A stretch of DNA of 64,000 nucleotides from Eublepharis macularius (taxonomy: Eukaryota > Chordata > Lepidosauria > Squamata > Eublepharidae): contig NC_072793.1 in assembly GCF_028583425.1 (NCBI RefSeq), positions 99,681,689 through 99,745,688 on the forward strand, given 5' to 3'. A model generated the notes under the pieces. The model ran no database searches, was not told the DNA's origin, and was given only the letters and a program-made list of their open reading frames with translations. This document shows positions 13,028 to 21,464 of the stretch, in pieces. The position numbers and the translations under genes are program-made. Each line of letters begins with the position of its first letter. Positions within the stretch are counted from its first letter, which is position 1.

Positions 13028-13110
13028 GCATAAAGGGATTTTATTTATTTTATTTAAAATATTTATTAGCCACCTCTCCTCCAAAGGTGCTCCAAAGAGA
13101 TTGTACAGGA
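13028..13110 (-). mobile_element. LINE 3' tail, minus strand
   Basis: A T-rich (TTTA)n tract followed by 'ttagccacctctcctcc' is the minus-strand image of an L2/CR1 3' end with its A-rich tail. Fewer than 100 bp remain. Confidence 0.5.
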
Positions 13111-13865
13111 GGGAAAGAATATATTCCTTTGATTTCCAAAGGGGAAAGAAGCAGACAAAATATTAATTGTCCTTATGAGGTATACATATTTCATGAAGAG
13201 GCATGTACTGTGCATCCAGTAATTTTTACAAAGTGTCAGTTACTGAAATAAAACTGCCCTGCACAAAGAGGTTCAAAAAGAAGAGCTAATCCATAGCCAT
13301 GAAGGTTTACCTTCATTGCATCAGCAAAGGAAAGGTGACAGGAGTTTTGTTTTCAAACTGTGTAGGCTGTATTACAGTCACTGGACTATTTTTTAGAATA
13401 ATCCACATTTCTACAGAAGTTTCAAATAGATTATATTAGATCACTAAAAGGTCACTAGAATACATTTTTTATACAACAGCAACAAAGTAATCTCCTTGTT
13501 CATGCAGCCCATCAGTATGAATCCAGCGTAGCGGGCAGTTCAAGGAAGTAATTTCTTAAGGTTTGGATGAGCCTAGTACAAGGAGGCTTGTGTCCACAGC
13601 CATTAAGGAAACAGAGCAGAAGGGAGCAATAGCTGAAGTTCCTGCTGCAATATTCATAGAAGTAATTTATATTAGAACGAAAATATATTGAGATATACAA
13701 CTTATACATAAGATGCAATGCACTTCATACGGGCTGATGTTTTAGAGGAAGTTGATCCACTTGTAGTGCTTGGAGTAGTGTTGTCATTTGCAGAGCAGAT
13801 TAAGAGATTTGGGGTGTTCATGGACCTGGCCCTGCTGTTTGCAAAGGTTGGTTTAGTGTTTTCTT
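13111..13865. other. No recognisable gene
   Basis: The frames open on both strands at 13702-13942 are mirror shadows of one another and match no known protein. Confidence 0.4.
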
Positions 13866-14040
13866 TTATAAAAAAATTATCCTGCCTTTCTGCCCTCCGA
13901 AAGGCCACCAATGCAACTAACAAATTAAAAAATATAGACTAAAATCATATTTGAAAACCATTAAAACAACCCAAGAAACCCATCATTAAAAAAAACTAGA
14001 GCTAAAATTCATACAGAGCAAAACTACAATTAAAACCATT
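13866..14040 (-). mobile_element. LINE 3' tail, minus strand
   Basis: 'cctgcctttctgccctccg' followed by 'aaggccaccaatgcaacta' and an A-rich decayed region is the usual minus-strand image of an L2/CR1-family LINE terminus. It is short and truncated. Confidence 0.5.
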
Positions 14041-14162
14041 TTACAAGAAGGAGCAGGGTTTTACCAGGTTCCCTTACCCTCCCAGCAGGAGGTAGGATAC
14101 TTGGCACTTACCTTTTTGCCTGGCCCATTATCCTCCTTGTACACACACCCCCGTGCCCTGCA

Positions 14163-14342
14163 TGATGACATCACTCCCAGGAAATGGATCATCATGCGGG
14201 GGAGAGCACACTTTGCAGCAGGCCGATTTTGGCCTCAAACAAACCAAAACAGACCCGTTTGGGGCCAAAATCAGCCCACTGCAAAGAGCAGGAGTGTTCT
14301 CGGGGTAGTATGATGACATCACTCCTGGGAGTGACATCATTG
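14163..14342. repeat. Foldback repeat with CRE-like motifs
   Basis: Inverted arms of about 30 bp (14211-14240 against 14258-14288) enclose a loop of about 17 bp. Outside the arms, GATGACATCACTCC occurs on both sides (about 14164 and 14311), with a further TGACATCA-like core at 14332. It looks like a small palindromic non-autonomous element; a related TGACATCA-rich palindrome lies at 23026. Confidence 0.55.
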
Positions 14343-14395
14343 CGATGTCCAGGAGCATGCTCAGGAGGCCCATTCCCATGCCTTCTTTCTCCGAT

Positions 14396-14420
14396 GGCAG
14401 GGTTGCCAGCTTCCAGATGG
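14396..14420 (+). mobile_element. hAT-like MITE, left part, interrupted by the PLE
   Basis: It begins with the terminal inverted repeat (c)agggttgccagc and continues into the 14-bp PLE target sequence. The rest of the MITE resumes after the PLE at 20677. The same family is seen whole at 60854-61072. Confidence 0.8.
14407..14420 (+). repeat. PLE target-site duplication, left copy
   Basis: cagcttccagatgg, identical over 14 bp to 20677-20690. The pair brackets the inverted and the full PLE copies together, so both arrived in a single insertion. Confidence 0.9.
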
Positions 14421-15041
14421 TATTTGCATATGAAAAATTTTTATATATATACAAAAGTGCAAAAGTGCAAGAATGTGCAACACAGTTTACAATAGTTTCA
14501 TGAATGAGGTAGAGTGGTCCGTCGCCAAGAGCAATTACAAAAATTCATATATATACAATGATAAGCTCAATCGAAAGTGGAGAGTGCAACCAAAGGAAAA
14601 GGCAGTCCATGTGTCCATAGATGGAATCAATAAGACAAAACTAGCCGACGGGCATCAGCTGTTATTCTCAATTCCCGTTTCAGGTCTTCTTCTTCCAGGG
14701 CTAGTCTCCATGGGCTATTGAATAAAAGTGCACTAATAAATTCTAGTTCTGTATACAATGCATCAATCAAAAAACAAGGTCAAATAGTTACTCACTTGCC
14801 GTTGCCATCTCTCTTCGCACCCCACAATCAATTATGCTGAGCACAAGTTAATCGACAGATGATCTGCTCAACGACCCGCCCCGTTATTTATAGTGCCTCT
14901 CTTGGGTTACATCATATGCATAATTCTAACAATGGGCTTATCTCTGCGAACACTTATCCTTATTTAAATTGTTAGGACCCGCTACCAACAATTACAGAGT
15001 GTTGTTAAGAAACAAAGCTGGAGGAGCATAAAGAGGGCATC

Positions 15042-15599
15042 CTAACCCAGGAAGCAAGAGTAATCAATTGACTGGTTCAACCCAGTAGGACTCAAGCTCT
15101 TCAGCTCAAAAATCCATCTATTTTCAGATTGCAAAAGTTTAGTGTTGCCTTCTGTGTCAAGTACCTCCAAAACTGAAACTGACAAGTCTCTTGGATCATT
15201 ATGGCTGGACAGAAAATGTTCCACAAGGGGAGCCTCCCTGACATTATTTTTGATCCTAGACAGGTGTTCCTGAATCCAGATACGTAATTGACGTGTGGTG
15301 CTGCCGATATAATTAAAGCGGCAGCCACATTGAATAACGTATACAATGTAAGAGGATTTACATGTAGAGAATCTCAACGGGGGCATCTTCTTGAGGGTTA
15401 TTATGTTCCGTAGGTCCACCATCAAATTACATACTGAGCAGTCCCCGCATGGAAAATGTCCTGCGGGCAAGGAACAAACGGGAGTAGGTCTACAATATTC
15501 GGATCTAACAAGAATATCCTTGAGGCTTCTTGTTCTTCTAAGGCCCGCTAGTGGGTGTTGTTCACATCCAACAATCCCACTTACTAAATGCCAGTGTTT
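15042..15599 (-). CDS. GIY-YIG endonuclease region of the inverted PLE copy
   Basis: Minus-strand frame with a cysteine cluster (CGDCSVC) followed by YVIQCGCRFNYIGSTTRQL and a downstream EHL, the PLE form of the GIY-YIG nuclease. It differs from the + copy at 19435-19992 at about four residues. It follows the RT frame of this copy in the same reading frame, as in the full copy. Confidence 0.85.
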   Translation of the reverse strand, partial: KHWHLVSGIVGCEQHPLAGLRRTRSLKDILVRSEYCRPTPVCSLPAGHFPCGDCSVCNLMVDLRNIITLKKMPPLRFSTCKSSYIVYVIQCGCRFNYIGSTTRQLRIWIQEHLSRIKNNVREAPLVEHFLSSHNDPRDLSVSVLEVLDTEGNTKLLQSENRWIFELKSLSPTGLNQSIDYSCFLG

Positions 15600-16447
15600 T
15601 TAAATAATTTTATCTATAGCCCCTGTCATGGAAGTGTACTCCAAAGACCATTTAATTCTAGTATTTCCCTGCCGAGTTTTGGGCTGCAAAAGTACTTCAC
15701 GTGAGGTGGACTCCGCCCTCCTAAGAGCTGATCGTCTCACTGCTCCAGGGTAGCCTCTAGAGGCAAAACTTAGATTCATATCTCGACTATGCTGGAAAAA
15801 GTCAAGCTGATTGGTGGAATTCCTTTTAATTCTCAAAAATTGGCCAATGGGAATGTTGTTCCTCAAACGCCTGGGATGGAAGGAGTCATAATGCAGATAT
15901 GAGTTCCTGTCTGTCGGTTTTTTATATGGCCGCACACCCAGAGAGCTCGGTGTGCTTTTATAAATGATAACATCTAAGTAATGAATACAATGTTCATTCC
16001 CCTCCCATGAGAACTGTATGTTAGGGTCAAGAGTATTAAGCCAGTGCCCAAAGTCCTCCGCAAGATTCGATGAGTCAAGAATGGCTATGACATCATCTAT
16101 ATATCGTTTGTAAAAGACGATTGATTCCTTAAAGGGACTATGCTCCGAAAAAATATATTGTTGTTCTATCTGTGACATAAAGAGGTTGGCAATGCTGGGG
16201 GCCGCAGCACACCCCATTGCCACCCCTTTTGTTTGATAATAATATACATTGTTGAATTTGAAGTAATTTCTCTCCAAAATAATGTCCAAGAGACTAAGTA
16301 AAAACGGAGTAGAGGGAATTTGTACGGTACGTGACCACAACGCGCTTTCTACTCCCGCTCTAGCTCCCTCATGCGGTATAGATGTATATAGAGACTTGAC
16401 ATCAAGTGTCATAAGATATGCCGTCTCAGGTATAGTTAAAGATTCCA
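15600..16447 (-). CDS. Partial PLE reverse transcriptase (inverted copy)
   Basis: It starts inside the RT just before TLDVKSLYTSIPH (motif A) and runs through GVAMGCAAAPSIANLFM (motif B), YIDDVIAIL (motif C, catalytic aspartates) and PTDRNSYLHY. The N-terminal third of the RT is absent because the copy is truncated. The open frame nominally extends to 16520, but the residues beyond 16447 are read from junction filler and pseudo-LTR. Confidence 0.85.
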
Positions 16448-16481
16448 ATGGGCTTATATCTGTTCGCAGAGATAAGCCCAT
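16448..16481. repeat. Snap-back filler at the PLE head-to-head junction
   Basis: 'atgggcttatatctg' followed three bases later by 'gcagagataagcccat' forms an almost perfect hairpin (one 2-base bulge). The left arm is the reverse complement of the first bases of the pseudo-LTR, so a short piece of pseudo-LTR was copied in reverse between the two element copies. Confidence 0.7.
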
Positions 16482-16520
16482 TGTTAGAATTATACATATG
16501 ATGTAACCCAAGAGAGGCAC

Positions 16521-16528
16521 TATAAATA
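16521..16528 (+). promoter_or_regulatory. TATA box in the 5' pseudo-LTR
   Basis: TATAAATA followed by 'acggggcgggtcgttgagcag'. The same box is at 20142-20149 in the 3' pseudo-LTR. Its position, about 550 bp ahead of ORF1, suits an internal promoter that would be regenerated at each end. Confidence 0.6.
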
Positions 16529-16712
16529 ACGGGGCGGGTCGTTGAGCAGATCATCTGTCGATTAACTTGTGCTCAGCATAATTGATTGTGGGGTGCGAAG
16601 AGAGATGGCAACGGAAAGTGAGTAACTATTTGACCTTGTTTTTTGATTGATGCATTGTATACAGAACTAGAATTTATTAGTGCACTTTTATTCAATAGCC
16701 CATGGAGACTAG

Positions 16713-16770
16713 CCCTGGAAGAAGAAGACCCGAAACGGGAATTGAGAATAACAGCTGATGCCCGTCGGCT
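16713..16770 (+). ncRNA. Possible degenerate hammerhead ribozyme motif in the pseudo-LTR
   Basis: 'ccctggaagaagaagac' then 'ccGAAACggg', with a 5-bp ACGGG/CCCGT pairing across a later CTGATG. Pseudo-LTRs of PLEs are known to encode minimal hammerhead ribozymes of the form CTGANGA...CGAAAC. Here the first core deviates (CTGGAAG) and stem II is not obvious, so this may be a decayed ribozyme or coincidence. It recurs near 20337 and, inverted, near 14690. Confidence 0.25.
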
Positions 16771-17074
16771 TGTTTTGTCTTATTGATTCCATCTATGGAC
16801 ACATGGACTGCCTTTTCCTTTGGTTGCACTCTCCACTTTCGATTGAGCTTATCATTGTATATATATGAATTTTTGTAATTGCTCTTGGCGACGGACCACT
16901 CTACCTCATTCATGAAACTATTGTAAACTGTGTTGCACATTCTTGCACTTTTGCACTTTTGTATATATATAAAAAATTTTCATATGCAATTACTTGCATT
17001 GCTCTCCGGTTTGTAATTTACGTGTCCTTTTCCGGGGGCTTCCCTTTAGTTGTTGCTGTTATCTAGGAGGGATC

Positions 17075-17818
17075 ATGGCTGATTTAGCCAAGACCTTCGC
17101 CTTCTCGGCGGAGGAACGTGAGCAAATATTGTCTATCAACAAGTCCCTCCTTGGGCCGACCACCTCGGTACCTCTTGAGGATTGGTCTACTTTAGAACAA
17201 TTGGAAATGAGAAAATGCTGCTTGTCTCTCAATGCAGCTTCTTTAACTGACTACTCAGTGAACAGATTTATCCCGAGAGGCTTGCGCGTTCACAAGCCTC
17301 CGGGTATGTTTAAGGACAATGCAGAATTTAAGACCCGCTGGGTAGCGATCCTCAACAAATGTGCATTTGATCTTATGTTACTCTTGATTCAAACTTCCAA
17401 TGCTGAATTGGACAAAATTAAATTGGATATAACAAAGCTGGAGGATGATCTTAAAACTAAGGTTACTATTGAGGAATTTGACCGCAAGAAAGCAGAATTG
17501 GACCAATGCATTGTGGACAGTAAAGAGAAGCTCAAAGCCATCAAGTTGAAGAAATTCGAGAGGGATAGGAGGGATTACACTACCGGCCGTATCTATCAGT
17601 GGAGGGATGAAACTAGTGTTAAAGCACGGAAAAAGGTTACATGGGCCAGTAATTTACAGATGGGGTCAGAATATGAGACTACTGAACCATCTGAGACAGA
17701 TACCTCTGGGGATGAGGGAATGAGTGTTAGAACATTAAGGAACCGAGATGTACCTCGCCAACCAAGAGGGAATTTTTTAGGGTCCCGGTTCAGAAAGAAC
17801 AACAGACCTCGGACCTGA
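17075..17818 (+). CDS. PLE ORF1 protein (coiled coil, basic tail)
   Basis: 247 residues from ATG at 17075 (context ggatcATGg); the frame is open 27 codons further up, but without an ATG. Starts MADLAKTFAFSAEEREQ. A predicted coiled coil covers about residues 110-180 (LDKIKLDITKLEDDLKTK and after), then an acidic Ser/Thr/Glu stretch, then a basic Arg/Asn-rich tail (GSRFRKNNRPRT) that could bind RNA. I know no enzymatic motif in it. Its last 15 codons overlap the RT frame, which lies at -1, and a TTTTTTA heptamer sits at the start of the overlap. The role is unproven; coiled-coil ORF1s occur in other non-LTR retroelements. Confidence 0.8.
   Translation: MADLAKTFAFSAEEREQILSINKSLLGPTTSVPLEDWSTLEQLEMRKCCLSLNAASLTDYSVNRFIPRGLRVHKPPGMFKDNAEFKTRWVAILNKCAFDLMLLLIQTSNAELDKIKLDITKLEDDLKTKVTIEEFDRKKAELDQCIVDSKEKLKAIKLKKFERDRRDYTTGRIYQWRDETSVKARKKVTWASNLQMGSEYETTEPSETDTSGDEGMSVRTLRNRDVPRQPRGNFLGSRFRKNNRPRT
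17773..17779 (+). promoter_or_regulatory. Candidate -1 ribosomal frameshift site
   Basis: T TTT TTA read in the ORF1 frame (codons AAT TTT TTA) is a canonical -1 slippery heptamer. A slip by one base puts ribosomes in the RT frame, which is open from here onward. A 5-bp inverted repeat GGTCC/GGACC (17781-17785 with 17811-17815) follows, though only 1 base away, closer than the usual 5-9. Function is inferred, not shown. Confidence 0.6.
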
Positions 17819-19434
17819 TATTCAATCTGTCCTCTAGAACCCTGACTGATGTCGAAAGAGCAGTCCTTAATAAGGGACTTGGTTTCGTCCCGGCACCACG
17901 TCACAATGCCTTTAGAACACGCGTCGACTTTTTCAAATTGATTAGGCTTATTAAACTTAAAAAATTATTTGGTAGTACTAGGGACCCTTCACCATATATG
18001 GGGACTAGATTGCGATCCACTTTTTGCCCATCTGTCTCTGACCCTTTGATTGATTCGTTTGAACAAGTAGTCCTCAGGGATATTGACCGGCTAGAGCAGA
18101 ATAAAATTCACTGCAATTATAATTTAACCAGACAAGAATGGCTTGCCTTAAAGTCTCTAAGGGATGACCGCAATATTATAATTAAGGCCGCCGACAAGGG
18201 TGGCGGCATAGTTATCCAGGATACAGCCCACTATGAGCAGGAGGCTGAGCGTCAGCTAAACATTCAGACTGATTATAAGCGGATCCCCTGTAACCCCTTA
18301 AAACAGATCCAGCGCATCATCCAAATTGTGCTGGAGGAAGGGCTACTTGCAAACGATATTGACCAGAAGACCCATGATGCTTTAATTAATAAACACCCCC
18401 GTACCCCGGTCTTCTATATTTTGCCCAAAATACACAAACCGGGTTTTCCTCCTCCCGGCAGACCGATTATTTCGGGATCCAACTCAGTACTCGAGCCACT
18501 ATCCACTTACATTGATTTTTTTCTCCAGCCACTGGTTATGCATACCGCAGCTTACCTTAAAGACACTATGTCGCTCATATCCCTTCTGGAATCTTTAACT
18601 ATACCTGAGACGGCATATCTTATGACACTTGATGTCAAGTCTCTATATACATCTATACCGCATGAGGGAGGTAGAGCGGGAGTAGAAAGCGCGTTGTGGT
18701 CACGTACCGTACAAATTCCCTCTACTCCGTTTTTACTTAGTCTCTTGGACATTATTTTGGAGAGAAATTACTTCAAATTCAACAATGTATATTATTATCA
18801 AACAAAAGGGGTGGCAATGGGGTGTGCTGCGGCCCCCAGCATTGCCAACCTCTTTATGTCACAGATAGAACAACAATATATTTTTTCGGAGCATAGTCCC
18901 CTTAAGGAATCAATCGTCTTTTACAAACGATATATAGATGATGTCATAGCCATTCTTGACTCATCGAATCTTGCGGAGGACTTTGGGCACTGGCTTAATA
19001 CTCTTGACCCTAACATACAGTTCTCATGGGAGGGGAATGAACATTGTATTCATTACTTAGATGTTATCATTTATAAAAGCACACCGAGCTCTCTGGGTGT
19101 GCGGCCATATAAAAAACCGACGGACAGGAACTCATATCTGCATTATGACTCCTTCCATCCCAGGCGTTTGAGGAACAACATTCCCATTGGCCAATTTTTG
19201 AGAATTAAAAGGAATTCCACCAATCAGCTTGACTTTTTCCAGCATAGTCGAGATATGAATCTAAGTTTTGCCTCTAGAGACTACCCTGGAGCAGTGAGAC
19301 GATCAGCTCTTAGGAGGGCGGAGTCCACCTCACGTGAAGTACTTTTGCAGCCCAAAACTCGGCAGGGAAATACTAGAATTAAATGGTCTTTGGAGTACAC
19401 TTCAATGACAGGGGCTATAGATAAAATTATTTAA
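17773..19434 (+). CDS. Penelope-type reverse transcriptase
   Basis: About 553 codons. The conserved PLE N-terminus (NLSSRTLTDVERAVLNKGLGF) lies in this frame upstream of any ATG; the first in-frame ATG is at about 17998, inside the conserved domain. Expression therefore probably depends on ORF1 translation. RT landmarks in order: IKAADKGGGIVI, YILPKIHKPG, motif A TLDVKSLYTSIPH, motif B GVAMGCAAAPSIANLF, motif C YIDD at 18931-18942, YLDVIIYK, and the PLE-typical PTDRNSYLHYDSFHP. All catalytic aspartates are present. The GIY-YIG region follows in the same frame. Confidence 0.9.
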   Translation, partial: FFRVPVQKEQQTSDLIFNLSSRTLTDVERAVLNKGLGFVPAPRHNAFRTRVDFFKLIRLIKLKKLFGSTRDPSPYMGTRLRSTFCPSVSDPLIDSFEQVVLRDIDRLEQNKIHCNYNLTRQEWLALKSLRDDRNIIIKAADKGGGIVIQDTAHYEQEAERQLNIQTDYKRIPCNPLKQIQRIIQIVLEEGLLANDIDQKTHDALINKHPRTPVFYILPKIHKPGFPPPGRPIISGSNSVLEPLSTYIDFFLQPLVMHTAAYLKDTMSLISLLESLTIPETAYLMTLDVKSLYTSIPHEGGRAGVESALWSRTVQIPSTPFLLSLLDIILERNYFKFNNVYYYQTKGVAMGCAAAPSIANLFMSQIEQQYIFSEHSPLKESIVFYKRYIDDVIAILDSSNLAEDFGHWLNTLDPNIQFSWEGNEHCIHYLDVIIYKSTPSSLGVRPYKKPTDRNSYLHYDSFHPRRLRNNIPIGQFLRIKRNSTNQLDFFQHSRDMNLSFASRDYPGAVRRSALRRAESTSREVLLQPKTRQGNTRIKWSLEYTSMTGAIDKII

Positions 19435-19992
19435 AAACACTGGCATTTAGTAAGTGGGATTGTTGGATGTGAACAACACCCACTAGCGGGCCTTAGAAGA
19501 ACAAGAAGCCTCAAGGATATTCTTGTTAGATCCGAATATTGTAGACCTACTCCCGTTTGTTCCTTGCCCGCAGGACATTTTCCATGCGGGGACTGCTCAG
19601 TATGTAATTTGATGGTGGACCTACGGAGCATAATAACCCTCAAGAAGATGCCCCTGTTGAGATTCTCTACATGTAAATCCTCTTACGTTGTATACGTTAT
19701 TCAATGTGGCTGCCGCTTTAATTATATCGGCAGCACCACACGTCAATTACGTATCTGGATTCAGGAACACCTGTCTAGGATCAAAAATAATGTCAGGGAG
19801 GCTCCCCTTGTGGAACATTTTCTGTCCAGCCATAATGATCCAAGAGACTTGTCAGTTTCAGTTTTGGAGGTACTTGACACAGAAGGCAACACTAAACTTT
19901 TGCAATCTGAAAATAGATGGATTTTTGAGCTGAAGAGCTTGAGTCCTACTGGGTTGAACCAGTCAATTGATTACTCTTGCTTCCTGGGTTAG
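19435..19992 (+). CDS. GIY-YIG endonuclease region of the PLE
   Basis: About 185 codons, the same frame as the RT and directly after its stop; the same two-ORF arrangement is present in the inverted copy. It opens with KHWHLVSG, then RSLKDILV, a CGDCSVC cysteine cluster, and the nuclease core YVIQCGCRFNYIGSTTRQL...EHL. In PLEs this nuclease nicks target DNA to prime reverse transcription. At the position where an Arg usually precedes the EH motif both copies seem to have Trp, judged by eye. No ATG opens this frame near its start. Confidence 0.85.
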   Translation, partial: KHWHLVSGIVGCEQHPLAGLRRTRSLKDILVRSEYCRPTPVCSLPAGHFPCGDCSVCNLMVDLRSIITLKKMPLLRFSTCKSSYVVYVIQCGCRFNYIGSTTRQLRIWIQEHLSRIKNNVREAPLVEHFLSSHNDPRDLSVSVLEVLDTEGNTKLLQSENRWIFELKSLSPTGLNQSIDYSCFLG

Positions 19993-20081
19993 GATGCCCT
20001 CTTTATGCTCCTCCAGCTTTGTTTCTTAACAACACTCTGTAATTGTTGATAGCGGGTCCTAACAATTTAAATAAGGATAAG

Positions 20082-20676
20082 TGTTCGCAGAGATAAGCCC
20101 ATTGTTAGAATTATGCATATGATGTAACCCAAGAGAGGCACTATAAATAACGGGGCGGGTCGTTGAGCAGATCATCTGTCGATTAACTTGTGCTCAGCAT
20201 AATTGATTGTGGGGTGCGAAGAGAGATGGCAACGGCAAGTGAGTAACTATTTGACCTTGTTTTTTGATTGATGCATTGTATACAGAACTAGAATTTATTA
20301 GTGCACTTTTATTCAATAGCCCATGGAGACTAGCCCTGGAAGAAGAAGACCCGAAACGGGAACTGAGAATAACAGCTGATGCCCGTCGGCTAGTTTTGTC
20401 TTATTGATTCCATCTATGGACACATGGACTGCCTTTTCCTTTGGTTGCACTCTCCACTTTCGATTGAGCTTATCATTGTATATATATGAATTTTTGTAAT
20501 TGCTCTTGGCGACGGACCACTCTACCTCATTCATGAAACTATTGTAAACTGTGTTGCACATTCTTGCACTTTTGCACTTTTGTATATATATAAAAAATGT
20601 TCATATGCAATTACTTGCATTGCTCTCCGGTTTGTAATTTACGTGTCCTTTTCTGGGGGCTTCCCTTTAATTGTTG
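20082..20676 (+). repeat. PLE 3' pseudo-LTR
   Basis: 595-bp direct repeat of 16461-17055. It includes a second TATAAATA (20142-20149) and ends '...ttgttg' immediately before the right target duplication. Confidence 0.9.
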
Positions 20677-20690
20677 CAGCTTCCAGATGG
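20677..20690 (+). repeat. PLE target-site duplication, right copy
   Basis: cagcttccagatgg, an exact 14-bp match to 14407-14420. Confidence 0.9.
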
Positions 20691-20886
20691 TGGCTGGAGA
20701 TCTCCTGGAATTACAGCTGGTCTCCAGCCAACAGAGATCAGTTCCCCTGGAGAAAATGGCTGCTTTGGAGGGTGAATTCTATGGCATTATACCCTGCTGA
20801 GGCCCCTTCCCTCCCAAACCCCACTGACTTAAAGCTCCACCTCTGAAATCTCCAGGAATTTCTCAACCCAGACCTGGCAACCCTAC
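20677..20886 (+). mobile_element. hAT-like MITE, right part
   Basis: It continues the MITE cut at 14420: 'gtggctggagatctcctgga' ... ending 'ctggcaacccta', the reverse complement of the left terminus. Together the halves give a ~220-bp element of the same family as 60854-61072 and 35017-35217. Confidence 0.8.
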
Positions 20887-20959
20887 CTGACGGTCAGGTA
20901 AGTGGAGGTGAGGGGTGGAGGGTGAAAGCGGGGGATCCCCTGCTCCCACCAGGGGAATG

Positions 20960-21464
20960 GGATCCCTAAGAAGGAGGGCTTACCAAGGGAATGCCAAATG
21001 AGACAAAAAGCCTTCACCTGCTCGTGGAAAATGGCAACAGAAAGAGACAGACAAATCTCCCTGAGAAGATAGTCTCAGAGTTTTGGTGCCACTGTTGAGA
21101 AAGCCCTCTCTCAGGTTGCCACTCGCCAAATCTCAAAAGGTAGGGGCACCTAAAACAGGGCCTCTGAAGATAACCACAGTGGTCAGGTAAGTTCATAAGG
21201 TAGTAGGAGGTTCTTCAGGTATGTTGGTTCCAAACCATACAGGGCTTTACATGCCAGCACCAGCACCTTGAATTATTTCTGGAAATAATTTGGGACCAAG
21301 ATTGATATAGTCTGTAAGACCCACTCCAGCCAACATCCCAGCCACAGCATTCTACACCAATTGAAGTCTTCAAACACTTCTCAAAGGCAGCCTCATATAG
21401 TAGCTACAAGTGTATCTACGAGCTACATTTGGTTCACCAGCTCTCTCATTTCTTAGGATTCAGC
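20960..21464 (-). mobile_element. L2/CR1-type LINE fragment, minus strand
   Basis: 'gaagccctctctcaggttgc' style text with 'ttttggtgccactgttgaga' and 'ccaacatcccagccacagca' parallels the minus-strand 3' regions at 54800-55100 and 60750-61150. Non-coding remnant of the post-RT part. Confidence 0.65.

Larger units (their letters stand above)
14421..16447 (-). mobile_element. Penelope-like element, inverted 5'-truncated copy
   Basis: On the minus strand it reads: RT core from the A motif onward, GIY-YIG region, then a pseudo-LTR (14421 to about 14952) that lacks its last ~70 bp. It is nearly identical to the adjacent full copy, with only a handful of amino-acid differences across RT and GIY-YIG, so the insertion is young. 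Head-to-head partial copies are a known habit of Penelope elements and come from the integration mechanism. The copy stops abruptly at 16447, just before the RT A motif. Confidence 0.9.
16461..17055 (+). repeat. PLE 5' pseudo-LTR
   Basis: Direct repeat of 20082-20676, the same length (595 bp) with few substitutions. It begins 'tgttcgcagagataagccc' and ends '...ttgttg', 19 bp before the ORF1 start. It contains a TATA box and a GC-rich segment after it. Confidence 0.9.
16461..20676 (+). mobile_element. Penelope-like element, full-length copy
   Basis: Layout: 595-bp 5' pseudo-LTR (16461-17055), ORF1 (17075-17818), RT (from about 17773 to 19434), GIY-YIG (19435-19992), a ~90-bp spacer, and a 595-bp 3' pseudo-LTR (20082-20676). 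PLEs are retroelements whose RT is related to telomerase; they carry no capsid or envelope genes. The cysteine cluster ahead of GIY-YIG suggests the Neptune/Poseidon side of the family, but the clade needs a tree. Near-identity of the two pseudo-LTRs and of the inverted copy implies recent insertion. Confidence 0.9.

Noticed and set aside
16692-16940. 82-codon frames in the pseudo-LTRs (also 14473-14721 and 20313-20561)
   Set aside because: Conserved only because the pseudo-LTRs are near-identical copies; antisense to the element and with no known domain.
16994-17074. N-terminal extension of PLE ORF1
   Set aside because: The frame is open from 16994 but starts with TTG, not ATG, and lies mostly in the pseudo-LTR; ATG 17075 is in a better context.
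18552-18752. ORFs antisense to the PLE RT (also at 16282-16506)
   Set aside because: Shadow frames of the RT on the opposite strand.
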